From Hyphomicrobiales bacterium (GTDB lineage: Bacteria; Pseudomonadota; Alphaproteobacteria; Rhizobiales; Hyphomicrobiaceae): a DNA stretch of 40,670 nt. The stretch lies in the NCBI GenBank assembly GCA_003963125.1, contig RXJK01000046.1:1-40670 (forward strand). The letters run 5' to 3'. Numbering within the stretch: position 1 is the stretch's first letter; every line of letters begins with the position of its first letter. The position numbers and the translations under genes were made by a program. The notes beneath the pieces were generated by a model. It made no database searches, was not told the origin of the DNA, and was given only the letters and a program-made list of their open reading frames with translations. Positions 34,354-40,670 of the stretch are shown piece after piece.

Positions 34354-35190
34354 CTATCGCTCGCCCCGGCGCACTTCGCGCTGGAACACGTCGAGGCAGT
34401 GCGCCTTGATCCGCACGAACTCCGGATCGGACAAGGTGGCGATCCCCCGCGGACGCGCACCCGCAAAGGACACGTAGTCGGCGATCTGCGTTGGCCGCCG
34501 CGTCAGCAGCAAGATCCGGTCAGAGAGGTAGACGGCCTCCTCGAGGTCGTGGCTCACCAGCACTGTCGTCGTGCGCGTCGCCATGAACACCTTTTCGAGC
34601 TGATCGCGCATCTGCAGCGTCATCTCGTAGTCGAGCGCCGAGAACGGCTCGTCGAGGAACAGCACCTCCGGCTCCACCACCAGCGCGCGGATGATCGAGA
34701 CCGTCTGCTGCTGCCCGCCGGAGAGCTCATAAGGATACTTGTTGAGGTCGAACTTCAGTTCGAAGGAAGCGAGGGCCTTCTCGACCGCCCGCCGCTGGGC
34801 ATCCTTGCCTAGCCCGCGCCGCTTCAGCGGGTAGTAGATGTTGTCGATCGCCTTGAGCCAAGGAAACAGCGCCTCCCTGTAGTTCTGGAACACGTAGCCG
34901 ATCTTGGTCTCCTTGATCGGCTTGCCACCGACGGCGATGCCGCCCGCGTCGTACGGCAGCAGCCCCGCGATCATGTTGAGCAGCGTGCTCTTCCCGCAGC
35001 CGTTCGGGCCGAAGATGGTGACGATCTCCCCGCGCGGAAACTGCGCGTTGAAACCCTGGTAAAGGGGCGCGCCGCCGAACGTCTTGACGAGCCCCTCGAC
35101 CCGGATGTGCGGGTCCGTCACCATGCCGGAGGCCGGCTCGACACTGCGCAGCGAGACGAGGTTCACGGGAACGCTCTCGGCCGCACTCAC
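34354..35190 (-). CDS. Taurine/nitrate/sulfonate-type ABC importer ATPase
   Basis: 278 residues. A leader of about 25 residues is followed by Walker A 'FGPNGCGKST' (about 60-69), 'GYVFQNYREALFPWLKAIDN' (Q-loop), the signature 'LSGGQQQTVSIIRALVVEP' and Walker B 'VLFLDEPFSALD'. The H-loop is in 'TTVLVSHDLEEAVYLSDRI'. The family is SsuB/TauB/NrtD-like. The signature has T where most ABC proteins carry R after 'SGGQxQ', a variation I recall from part of this family. Its ATG overlaps the TGA of the binding-protein gene by 4 bases, so translation is coupled. It is the last gene of the three-gene operon. Confidence 0.93.
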   Translation of the reverse strand: MSAAESVPVNLVSLRSVEPASGMVTDPHIRVEGLVKTFGGAPLYQGFNAQFPRGEIVTIFGPNGCGKSTLLNMIAGLLPYDAGGIAVGGKPIKETKIGYVFQNYREALFPWLKAIDNIYYPLKRRGLGKDAQRRAVEKALASFELKFDLNKYPYELSGGQQQTVSIIRALVVEPEVLFLDEPFSALDYEMTLQMRDQLEKVFMATRTTTVLVSHDLEEAVYLSDRILLLTRRPTQIADYVSFAGARPRGIATLSDPEFVRIKAHCLDVFQREVRRGER

Positions 35191-36170
35191 ATCCCGAGAT
35201 CCTTCTTCGCGAGAATGATCTCGCCGACCTCGACCTTCCGCTTCAGCGCACCTTCTTTGACGAACACGTCGATGAGCGCCTGGTAGGAGGCGAGATCGAC
35301 GGCATCGAGTTCGCCCCAGGCCCTGAGGTAGGGCTGCGCGACGAGGCTGACCTGGTCCGCCGGGATCGGCGTGTACTTCGGGATGATTGCCCGGTACTTC
35401 TCGAAGTTGCTGTTCGCCATCTTCGTCGCCTCGTCGAGTACCTCAACGACCTTGCGCGCCACCGCGGGGCGCTCCTTCATGAACTTCGTCGTCAACACCG
35501 ACACGCCCGAATAGAACGGATCGGCGATCGCGGCCGCGACCGGGTTGGTCATGGCGCGCTTCGCTTCCTTCGAGGCGAGCGCGATCGAGCCCACGGGCTC
35601 GAGCGACAGGGTGGCATCGACCGTCTTGCCGACCACCGCCGGTACTTGCAGGCCGACCGCCAGTTCCTTCAGCGTCACGTCCTTGTCGGGGTCGAGACCG
35701 GCGCTGCGCACCATGTGCCGGGAGATCGTGCGCCATTGGATGCCCGGCAGATGCCCGAGCGTCTTGCCCTTGAGGTCCTTGAAGCTCGCGATCGTGGAAT
35801 CGTTGGCGACGATGAGCCCGTCGTTGATCCGGTTCACCTTGATACCGCCGCCCTGCAGCCCGAACACCTTGAACGTGCCCGGGAACTCGGTCTCCGCGAT
35901 CACCGTGATGCCGGCCGCGGCGCCGGGCGCGCCGAAGTCGGCCCGACCCGACACGAGCGACTCGATGATCTGGTTCGGCGACTGGAACTTGACGGATTCG
36001 ACCTGGATGCCTGCCTTCTCGAACAGCTTCTCCTCGAGCGCGACGTAGTAGGCCATGGTCTGCATGATCGGCAACCAGGAGACAGTCACCTTCTCCTGGG
36101 CGTGCGCAGCCCCGGTCATGGCGACGGCCACCGCTAACGCGATTGCCCCAGTGAGATACTTCTTCAGCAT
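35187..36170 (-). CDS. Taurine/nitrate/sulfonate-type ABC importer binding protein
   Basis: 327 residues. The signal peptide 'KKYLTGAIALAVAVAMTGAAHAQ' precedes the NMT1/SsuA-like fold: 'VSWLPIMQTMAYYVALEEKLF', 'FQSPNQIIESLVSGRADFGA', 'IASFKDLKGKTLGHLPG' and 'FMKERPAVARKVVEVLDEA'. Such proteins bind small anionic or heterocyclic solutes: taurine, sulfonates, nitrate, bicarbonate, thiamine precursors. Nothing in the sequence or neighbours points to one of them. It lies between the permease (41-base gap) and the ATPase (4-base overlap). Confidence 0.92.
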   Translation of the reverse strand: MLKKYLTGAIALAVAVAMTGAAHAQEKVTVSWLPIMQTMAYYVALEEKLFEKAGIQVESVKFQSPNQIIESLVSGRADFGAPGAAAGITVIAETEFPGTFKVFGLQGGGIKVNRINDGLIVANDSTIASFKDLKGKTLGHLPGIQWRTISRHMVRSAGLDPDKDVTLKELAVGLQVPAVVGKTVDATLSLEPVGSIALASKEAKRAMTNPVAAAIADPFYSGVSVLTTKFMKERPAVARKVVEVLDEATKMANSNFEKYRAIIPKYTPIPADQVSLVAQPYLRAWGELDAVDLASYQALIDVFVKEGALKRKVEVGEIILAKKDLGM

Positions 36171-36211
36171 GAACCCGGTCCTTTCGAGTGTCGCGCAACG
36201 GAGGGCCGCGA

Positions 36212-36952
36212 TCAGCGGCCGGCCCAGTGCACCAGTTTGTGTTCGGTGAGGAGGAAGAGGAGGTTGAGCCCGTAGCCCAGCACGCCCGTCATGAGGATCG
36301 TGGCGTACATCTGCTTCAGGTTGAAAACGATCTGCATGTCGATGATGCGATGGCCGAGGCCGTTGTCGGAGCCGATGAACATCTCCGCGACGATGATCAC
36401 GACGAGCGCCAGGGACACCGCCGTTCTGAGGCCGATGAACGTCTGCGGCAGGGCTTCGAAGAACAGCACATCGCGGAACACCTGGAAGCGCGATGCGCCC
36501 ATCACCTTCGCGGCCAGCATGCGCGTCTGTCGCGCATTCATCACGCCATAGGCGACATTGAAGAACACTATGAGGAAGGCCGCGAAGGCCGCGACCGCAA
36601 CCTTGCTCACGTCGCCGAGACCGAAGATCAGCAGGAACAGGGGAAACATCGCCGTCGCCGGGGTCGACCGGAAGAAGTCGACGAGAAACTCCAGTGAGGC
36701 GTAGATGCGGGCGTCAGCCCCGGCGACGATGCCGAGCGGGATCCCCAGCAGGCTGGCGATCGCGAAGGCGTAGAACGTGCGCGTGACCGTGTAGCCGAAA
36801 TCGACCAGCATCGAGCCATCGAACAGGCTCTGGACCAGCGACTCCACGGTCCCGATCGGCGACGGCAGCAGCCGCGGGCTGACGAGCTTCAACTCGAAGG
36901 TCACCCACCAGATCAGGAACAGCGCCAGCGGGCCGACCATCGCCCGCAGCAT
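36212..36952 (-). CDS. Taurine/nitrate/sulfonate-type ABC importer permease
   Basis: 246 residues from the ATG at 36952, which has a perfect GGAGGT ten bases before it; the ORF-track start at 37069 adds 39 Arg/Ala-rich residues. Membrane segments include 'VGPLALFLIWWVTFELKLVS', 'FYAFAIASLLGIPLGIVAGA' and 'SLALVVIIVAEMFIGSDNGLG'. The EAA motif lies in 'MLAAKVMGASRFQVFRDVLF'. SsuC/TauC type. It is the first gene of the operon; the 210 bases upstream to the PncC gene hold no recognisable gene. Confidence 0.92.
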   Translation of the reverse strand: MLRAMVGPLALFLIWWVTFELKLVSPRLLPSPIGTVESLVQSLFDGSMLVDFGYTVTRTFYAFAIASLLGIPLGIVAGADARIYASLEFLVDFFRSTPATAMFPLFLLIFGLGDVSKVAVAAFAAFLIVFFNVAYGVMNARQTRMLAAKVMGASRFQVFRDVLFFEALPQTFIGLRTAVSLALVVIIVAEMFIGSDNGLGHRIIDMQIVFNLKQMYATILMTGVLGYGLNLLFLLTEHKLVHWAGR

Positions 36953-37162
36953 CTTGACCAGGACCTCCACTGCCCCCTCGCTTCCGATCGGAACCCTGAT
37001 CCGAGGCAGCAAGGAGCATGCCACCCGTGCGGCGGCTCGGGCCCCGAAGAACGGCGCTCCGATCTGCACTCCGGCCGCTCGCTCTGATGCAGGCGAGCGC
37101 TTTTCATGCAGGGCCTGCGGACGAAGTGGTGATAAGCGCCGCTGATGAGGGACCGCGCCGGC

Positions 37163-37666
37163 CTACGCAGGCCGGCTTTCCAGCACCTCCAGCAACGAGC
37201 TCAAGGCCTTGGCGGCAAAGGCGTGCATGTTGGCGCGCCGGTCCGACTCGCCGGTTTCGAGCGTCAGGGTCTTCTCGACGGGACCGGAGAGCGCAATGCA
37301 GCAGTGCCCGGCCGCATCCCCGTAGCGGTTCCCGCTGGGCCCCGTGGCGCCCGTTTCGGCCAGCCCCCAGGTCACCCGGTGCTGCTCCCGCACGGTGCGC
37401 GCGACGATGGCTGCGTACGGCTCGCTGGCGGAGCGGACGTGCGCCACGGCCTCGTTGGGGATCTGCAGCAGCGCCCGCCGGGCGCGCCGCGTATAGACCA
37501 CGGCCCCTCCGTAAAAGTAGGCCGATGCCCCGGGTACCGACAGCAAGGCCGCGCTGATCAGGCCGCCGGTGGAGCTTTCGCCGACCGCAATTGTCTCCTT
37601 CCGAGCGATGAGCTCCTTGGCGATCCGCTCGGCCAGGGCCACCAGGGCATCCATCGTCGGGTCCAT
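37163..37666 (-). CDS. pncC: Nicotinamide-nucleotide amidase, CinA C-terminal type
   Basis: 167 residues from the ATG at 37666, preceded by GGGAGGA. It is the CinA C-terminal domain as a separate protein: 'IAVGESSTGGLISAALLSVP', 'YFYGGAVVYTRRARR', 'RVTWGLAETGATGPSGNRYG', 'GHCCIALSGP'. The catalytic Ser/Thr site 'ESSTGG' is present. PncC deamidates nicotinamide mononucleotide to nicotinate mononucleotide in NAD salvage. It is a single gene, divergent from the biotinyl-carrier gene. Confidence 0.93.
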   Translation of the reverse strand: MDPTMDALVALAERIAKELIARKETIAVGESSTGGLISAALLSVPGASAYFYGGAVVYTRRARRALLQIPNEAVAHVRSASEPYAAIVARTVREQHRVTWGLAETGATGPSGNRYGDAAGHCCIALSGPVEKTLTLETGESDRRANMHAFAAKALSSLLEVLESRPA

Positions 37667-37778
37667 ACAGTCCTCCCGGATCTCGATTTCGCCGCCCACG
37701 TCGCGCTCTGGACAAAGGCCGCCGGGCCAATGCTAGTACGCCCAGCCGATCGAAGCACAGAAATTGGGGGAAACGAGC

Positions 37779-38000
37779 ATGGCAGACATTGAGGCGCGCA
37801 CGGAGGTCTCGGGCTCCGTCTGGAAAATCCTGGCCGAGGTCGGGCAGCGGGTCGAGGCCGGCGACACCATCATGCTCATCGAGTCCATGAAGATGGAGAT
37901 CCCCGTCACGGCCGACGCGCCGGGGACCCTCGCCCGCATCCTCGTCGCCGAGAAGGCGCCCGTTACGGAAGGGCAGCTCGTCGCCGTCCTGACCGCCTGA
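37779..38000 (+). CDS. Stand-alone biotin/lipoyl carrier protein
   Basis: 73 residues from the ATG at 37779 (Shine-Dalgarno GGGGGAA); the ORF-track TTG start adds five residues. The protein consists of only the biotinyl/lipoyl domain: 'ARTEVSGSVWKILAEVGQRV', 'AGDTIMLIESMKMEIPV' with the biotin-accepting Lys38 in MKM, then 'APGTLARILVAEKAPVTEGQ'. MKM favours biotin over lipoate. No carboxylase or carboxyltransferase gene is near. It resembles short biotin/lipoyl attachment proteins that serve carboxylases encoded elsewhere. It is convergent with trxA. Confidence 0.9.
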   Translation: MADIEARTEVSGSVWKILAEVGQRVEAGDTIMLIESMKMEIPVTADAPGTLARILVAEKAPVTEGQLVAVLTA

Positions 38001-38011
38001 CCCCAAAAGCA

Positions 38012-38038
38012 AAGGGGCGAGCCAAAGGCCCGCCCCCT
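38012..38038. terminator. Hairpin between convergent carrier-protein and trxA genes
   Basis: AAGGGGCGAGCC-AAA-GGCCCGCCCCCTT pairs as a strong GC stem with one mismatch and one bulge, flanked by A/T-rich bases on the carrier side (CAAAAGCAAA). It lies in the 63-base gap between two convergent stops and could end transcription both ways. The T run is weak. Confidence 0.55.
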
Positions 38039-38063
38039 TCGAAATCCGACAGTCCGCCGAAGT

Positions 38064-38390
38064 TCAGATCGACTGCGCGATCCAATCCTGCAGCTGCTTC
38101 TTCTGCGTCAGGGCGCCGACGCGCTGCGCGGCCACCTTGCCGTCCTTGAAGATCATCAGCGTCGGCATCGCCTGGATGTGATACTGCTGCGTGATCCCGG
38201 GGTTCTGGTCCACGTCGATCTTGGCGATCTTGACCTTGCCCTTCATCTCCGTCGCGACCGCGTCGAGCGCAGGCGCCATGGCCTTGCAGGGGCCGCACCA
38301 CTCCGCGAAGAAGTCGACGAGAACGGGCTCCGACGACTGCAGCACGTCCTCTTTGAAGCTGGCGTCGGAAACGTGCACGGTGTCGCTCAT
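38064..38390 (-). CDS. trxA: Thioredoxin TrxA
   Basis: 108 residues with the redox site 'VDFFAEWCGPCKAMAPAL' (Cys32 and Cys35), 'KIDVDQNPGITQQYHIQAMP' with the cis-Pro loop, and 'TLMIFKDGKVAAQRVGAL'. It is a cytosolic protein disulfide reductant for ribonucleotide reductase, peroxiredoxins and others. The start is preceded by 'AAAGGAGACAGATC'. It lies 87 bases downstream of addA, a placement conserved in alphaproteobacteria. Confidence 0.97.
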   Translation of the reverse strand: MSDTVHVSDASFKEDVLQSSEPVLVDFFAEWCGPCKAMAPALDAVATEMKGKVKIAKIDVDQNPGITQQYHIQAMPTLMIFKDGKVAAQRVGALTQKKQLQDWIAQSI

Positions 38391-38477
38391 GATCTGTCTC
38401 CTTTGTGCTCCCTGGGGAGCCTATGCACCCGTCGCATCAGCACGGGCTGATTTGCCCGGAAGGTAGGGAGCGGCCCA

Positions 38478-40670
38478 TCAGGCGTCAAGGACGACCGGGT
38501 CGAGCTCCCACAAACGTGCTTGGTAGGTATCTAGCGTCCCTTCCGCGATTTCCATGATGCGCGGTCCGTCCGTCCAGAGAATGGCGCAGCGCACCGGCGT
38601 CTTGGGAAATATGCTTTGCACCGCAAGCCGGTAGGCGGAAAGTTGCAGAAGATAGGCGTCGGCAACGTCGTCCGCATTTTCGGGCGGCGGCCTGTTCGTC
38701 TTGAAGTCGACGATCATCACCGCGTCCTTGGTCCTGACCAGCCGATCGATCTTGCCGCTGAGCCGCAGCGACGGCCCCTTTTGCCCGTTCGGCCGCGGGA
38801 TCTCCGCCGACAGGGCGACCTCGGCCCGGCTGTCCGGCCCGAACAGCGGGGCGAACGTGGCATCTCTCAGGATCGTGATCGTTTCGGCGACGATGCCGTC
38901 GCGGGCGGCTGCCGAAAGCTTCGGGGCCTGCGCCGCCAGGAACGCCTTGGCTGTCGCCTCCTGCTGCCCCGTTGGCAGCGAGGGAAGATGCTCGAGCAAG
39001 GCGTGGGTCAGCGTGCCGCGCAGGAAGCGCGCTTCGTCCGCCAGCACGGCCGGCGCCAGGATGACGGGCTCCCGCGGGCGCTTGCCCGTGGGCGGCTTCG
39101 CCTCCCGCTTGCCCGTACCCGTCGCCTCCATTTCCAGCGGTGCTAACCGGGACGGCGAGAGCGGCATCGTCAGCAGCGGCTCGACGGGCGCCGGCCGGCT
39201 GGCCCACGCAGGCATCGGGCCCGGATCGCTCACCGCGGCCGCCCTGTCCTTTTTCACGGAGGCCGCAACCGCTTGCTTGCTCTTCAGGACGACAACCGGC
39301 CGCCCGTCCTTGGCCGTCTCCGCCTGCCCCACATCATCGAGGCCTGCTTTGATGAGATTGTACCAGCAGTCGTCTGCCGGATCCTTTGCGCCTTTGAAGC
39401 CCGCAACGTAGAGCCGGTCCCGCGGCCGCGTGAGCGCCACGTAGAGCAGCCTGTTGCGCTCCTCCGTCTCGGCATCCTGGATCGCCTGCCGCGCAGCCGC
39501 GACTGCCGCGACACCCGATGTCCCCTTCACGGGCCACAACAGCGGCGGCGCCGCCTCTTCGTCGTCCGTCACCATCTCGATCAGCGTGCCGGGCGGACGC
39601 CCCGCTGCCGAGTGGCAGGTATCCGGCAGGAACACGATCGGCGCCTCAAGCCCTTTGGCGCCATGCACCGTCATCACGCGCACCTCGTTGCGCCCCTGCT
39701 CCATGTCGCGCTTGATCTCGTGCCGCACCTCGCCGAGCGAGATCAGGAAGCCCTGCAGCGTCGGCGGCGCGTGCTCGCCATAGGCGAGCGCGAGATTGAG
39801 GAACTCGTCGATGGGATCCGCCGCATCGGGCCCGAGCCGCGCCAGCATGGCCGCACGTTGGCCCTCGGCATCGAGCAGGGCCGCGAAGAACTCGTACGGG
39901 GGAAGCTGCCGCGACAGCCGTTGCCAGCGCAGCAGCCGGTCAACGGCATCCTGGTACTTCGCGGCGCTCCTCCCGTGCTCGCGCAGGGCCTGCCACAGCG
40001 TACCCGATCGCTTCGGCGCAAGGACGAGAAGATCGTCGTCATCGAACCCGAACAGCGGTGATTTCAGCACGCAGGCGAGCGACAGGTCGTCTTCCGGCAG
40101 CAGCATCACCTGCGCCAGCGCCATCAGGTCCATCACGGCGATCTGCTCGGTGATGAGCAGGCGATCGGCGCCGGCGACCGGAATGCCCTTCGCCTTCAAG
40201 GCGGACACCATCACCGGCGCGAATGGCGCCCGCTTGCGCACGAGGATGAGGATGTCGCCCGCGCGGATCGGCCGCGCCTCGGACGCCAGCATCTCGCCGG
40301 ATGCGAGCCAGCCGGCGATGGTCTCGGCGATGCGCGCCGCGAGCCGTGCCGCGGGCTTGCGCGACATCGGCGAGGACAAGGGCTCCCAGGGCTTGCTCTC
40401 GTCCTGCACGGCGTCGGGAGCTTCGAGATCCCAGACCTCGACGTGGCCGGCGTGCCCCGCGCGATACGCGATGTGGCGAACGGGCGCGTCGCCGACACCC
40501 GGCGTCCGCGCCCGGTTCGCGAACACCTTGTCGACCGCCGCCAGGATCGGCGCCGTGGATCGGAACGACAGCAACAGTGGGATCGTCCGCCACTTGAGCC
40601 CCGAGCCCTTTGTCGCGTGCTCGAAGCGCTCGCCCGTCTTCCGGAACATGTGCGGCGCCGCGCCCTGGAA
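38478..40670 (-). CDS. addA: Double-strand break repair helicase-nuclease AddA (C-terminal two-thirds)
   Basis: The gene runs off the window; 730 residues are visible and the ORF-track ATG is internal, since the frame is open to 40670 with 'FQGAAPHMFRKTGERFEHA'. UvrD-family helicase motifs are 'LSFRSTAPILAAVD' (IV), 'VRVMTVHGAKGLEAPIVFLPD' (V) and 'NRLLYVALTRPRDRLYVAG' (VI). The C-terminal RecB-type nuclease domain starts near 'FLRGTLTHALLEHLPSL' and carries 'AVMIVDFKTNRPPP', the D...D-x-K catalytic core. AddAB resects double-strand ends for RecA loading. The upstream partner addB would lie beyond the window edge. Confidence 0.95.
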   Translation of the reverse strand, partial: FQGAAPHMFRKTGERFEHATKGSGLKWRTIPLLLSFRSTAPILAAVDKVFANRARTPGVGDAPVRHIAYRAGHAGHVEVWDLEAPDAVQDESKPWEPLSSPMSRKPAARLAARIAETIAGWLASGEMLASEARPIRAGDILILVRKRAPFAPVMVSALKAKGIPVAGADRLLITEQIAVMDLMALAQVMLLPEDDLSLACVLKSPLFGFDDDDLLVLAPKRSGTLWQALREHGRSAAKYQDAVDRLLRWQRLSRQLPPYEFFAALLDAEGQRAAMLARLGPDAADPIDEFLNLALAYGEHAPPTLQGFLISLGEVRHEIKRDMEQGRNEVRVMTVHGAKGLEAPIVFLPDTCHSAAGRPPGTLIEMVTDDEEAAPPLLWPVKGTSGVAAVAAARQAIQDAETEERNRLLYVALTRPRDRLYVAGFKGAKDPADDCWYNLIKAGLDDVGQAETAKDGRPVVVLKSKQAVAASVKKDRAAAVSDPGPMPAWASRPAPVEPLLTMPLSPSRLAPLEMEATGTGKREAKPPTGKRPREPVILAPAVLADEARFLRGTLTHALLEHLPSLPTGQQEATAKAFLAAQAPKLSAAARDGIVAETITILRDATFAPLFGPDSRAEVALSAEIPRPNGQKGPSLRLSGKIDRLVRTKDAVMIVDFKTNRPPPENADDVADAYLLQLSAYRLAVQSIFPKTPVRCAILWTDGPRIMEIAEGTLDTYQARLWELDPVVLDA

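Overview
The window is a gene-dense, GC-rich stretch (third positions almost all G/C) with about 40 supported genes on both strands and no rRNA, tRNA, CRISPR array, IS element or phage gene that I can see. Gene content and order point to an alphaproteobacterium, most likely Hyphomicrobiales. The signs are bamD near ligA, an alphaproteobacterial AddA followed by trxA, YdcH/DUF465 small proteins next to purEK, a GTTC-N7-GTTC LexA-type box, and the dispersed palindromes usual in that order. The taxonomic call is inference; no marker RNA is present.

Layout. 1-6.3 kb: C-terminus of a BamD-like lipoprotein, ligA, an SPFH/stomatin-like gene cut by an in-frame TAG, two NfeD-like genes, a small GNAT, two paralogous small secreted Lys/Cys-rich proteins separated by a terminator, and an ABM-domain protein. 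6.3-9.4 kb: two divergent YdcH/DUF465 genes (one only 55 aa and absent from the ORF track), purE-purK and an alpha/beta hydrolase. 9.4-17.8 kb: repeat-filled gap, orphan TRAP binding protein, J-domain protein, typA, GNAT, SDR, Pif1-like helicase, and a DUF2130 coiled-coil/nuclease-like protein behind a promoter that carries a LexA-type box. 17.9-24.2 kb: LhgO-like and KstD-like flavoproteins, a family-25 glycosyltransferase, an ALDH7-type dehydrogenase, a 36-aa basic protein and DUF924. 24.4-29.1 kb: a complete polar amino-acid ABC importer (binding protein, two permeases, ATPase) followed by a 2,2-dialkylglycine-decarboxylase-like aminotransferase. 29.2-33.4 kb: hydratase/FAH-like protein, core MetE-like methyltransferase, recJ. 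33.6-40.7 kb: peroxiredoxin-like protein, a taurine/nitrate-type ABC importer (permease, binding protein, ATPase), PncC/CinA-C, a stand-alone biotinyl carrier, trxA and the 3' two-thirds of addA.

How genes may work together. ligA, recJ, addA, the Pif1-like helicase and the LexA-boxed DUF2130 gene are DNA maintenance functions, but they are scattered rather than in one operon. The ABC importer plus DgdA-like enzyme looks like a transport-and-catabolism unit for an amino acid, perhaps an alpha,alpha-dialkylated one. SPFH plus NfeD is a membrane quality-control pair.

The most interesting signals are: (1) the DUF2130 promoter with a GTTC-N7-GTTC box inside its -35/-10 spacer, driving a protein with a PD-(D/E)XK-like signature; (2) the amber-truncated SPFH gene; (3) the importer/DgdA cassette; (4) two families of palindromic repeats, one of them placed mainly in gaps between convergent genes; (5) the pair of small secreted four-cysteine proteins.
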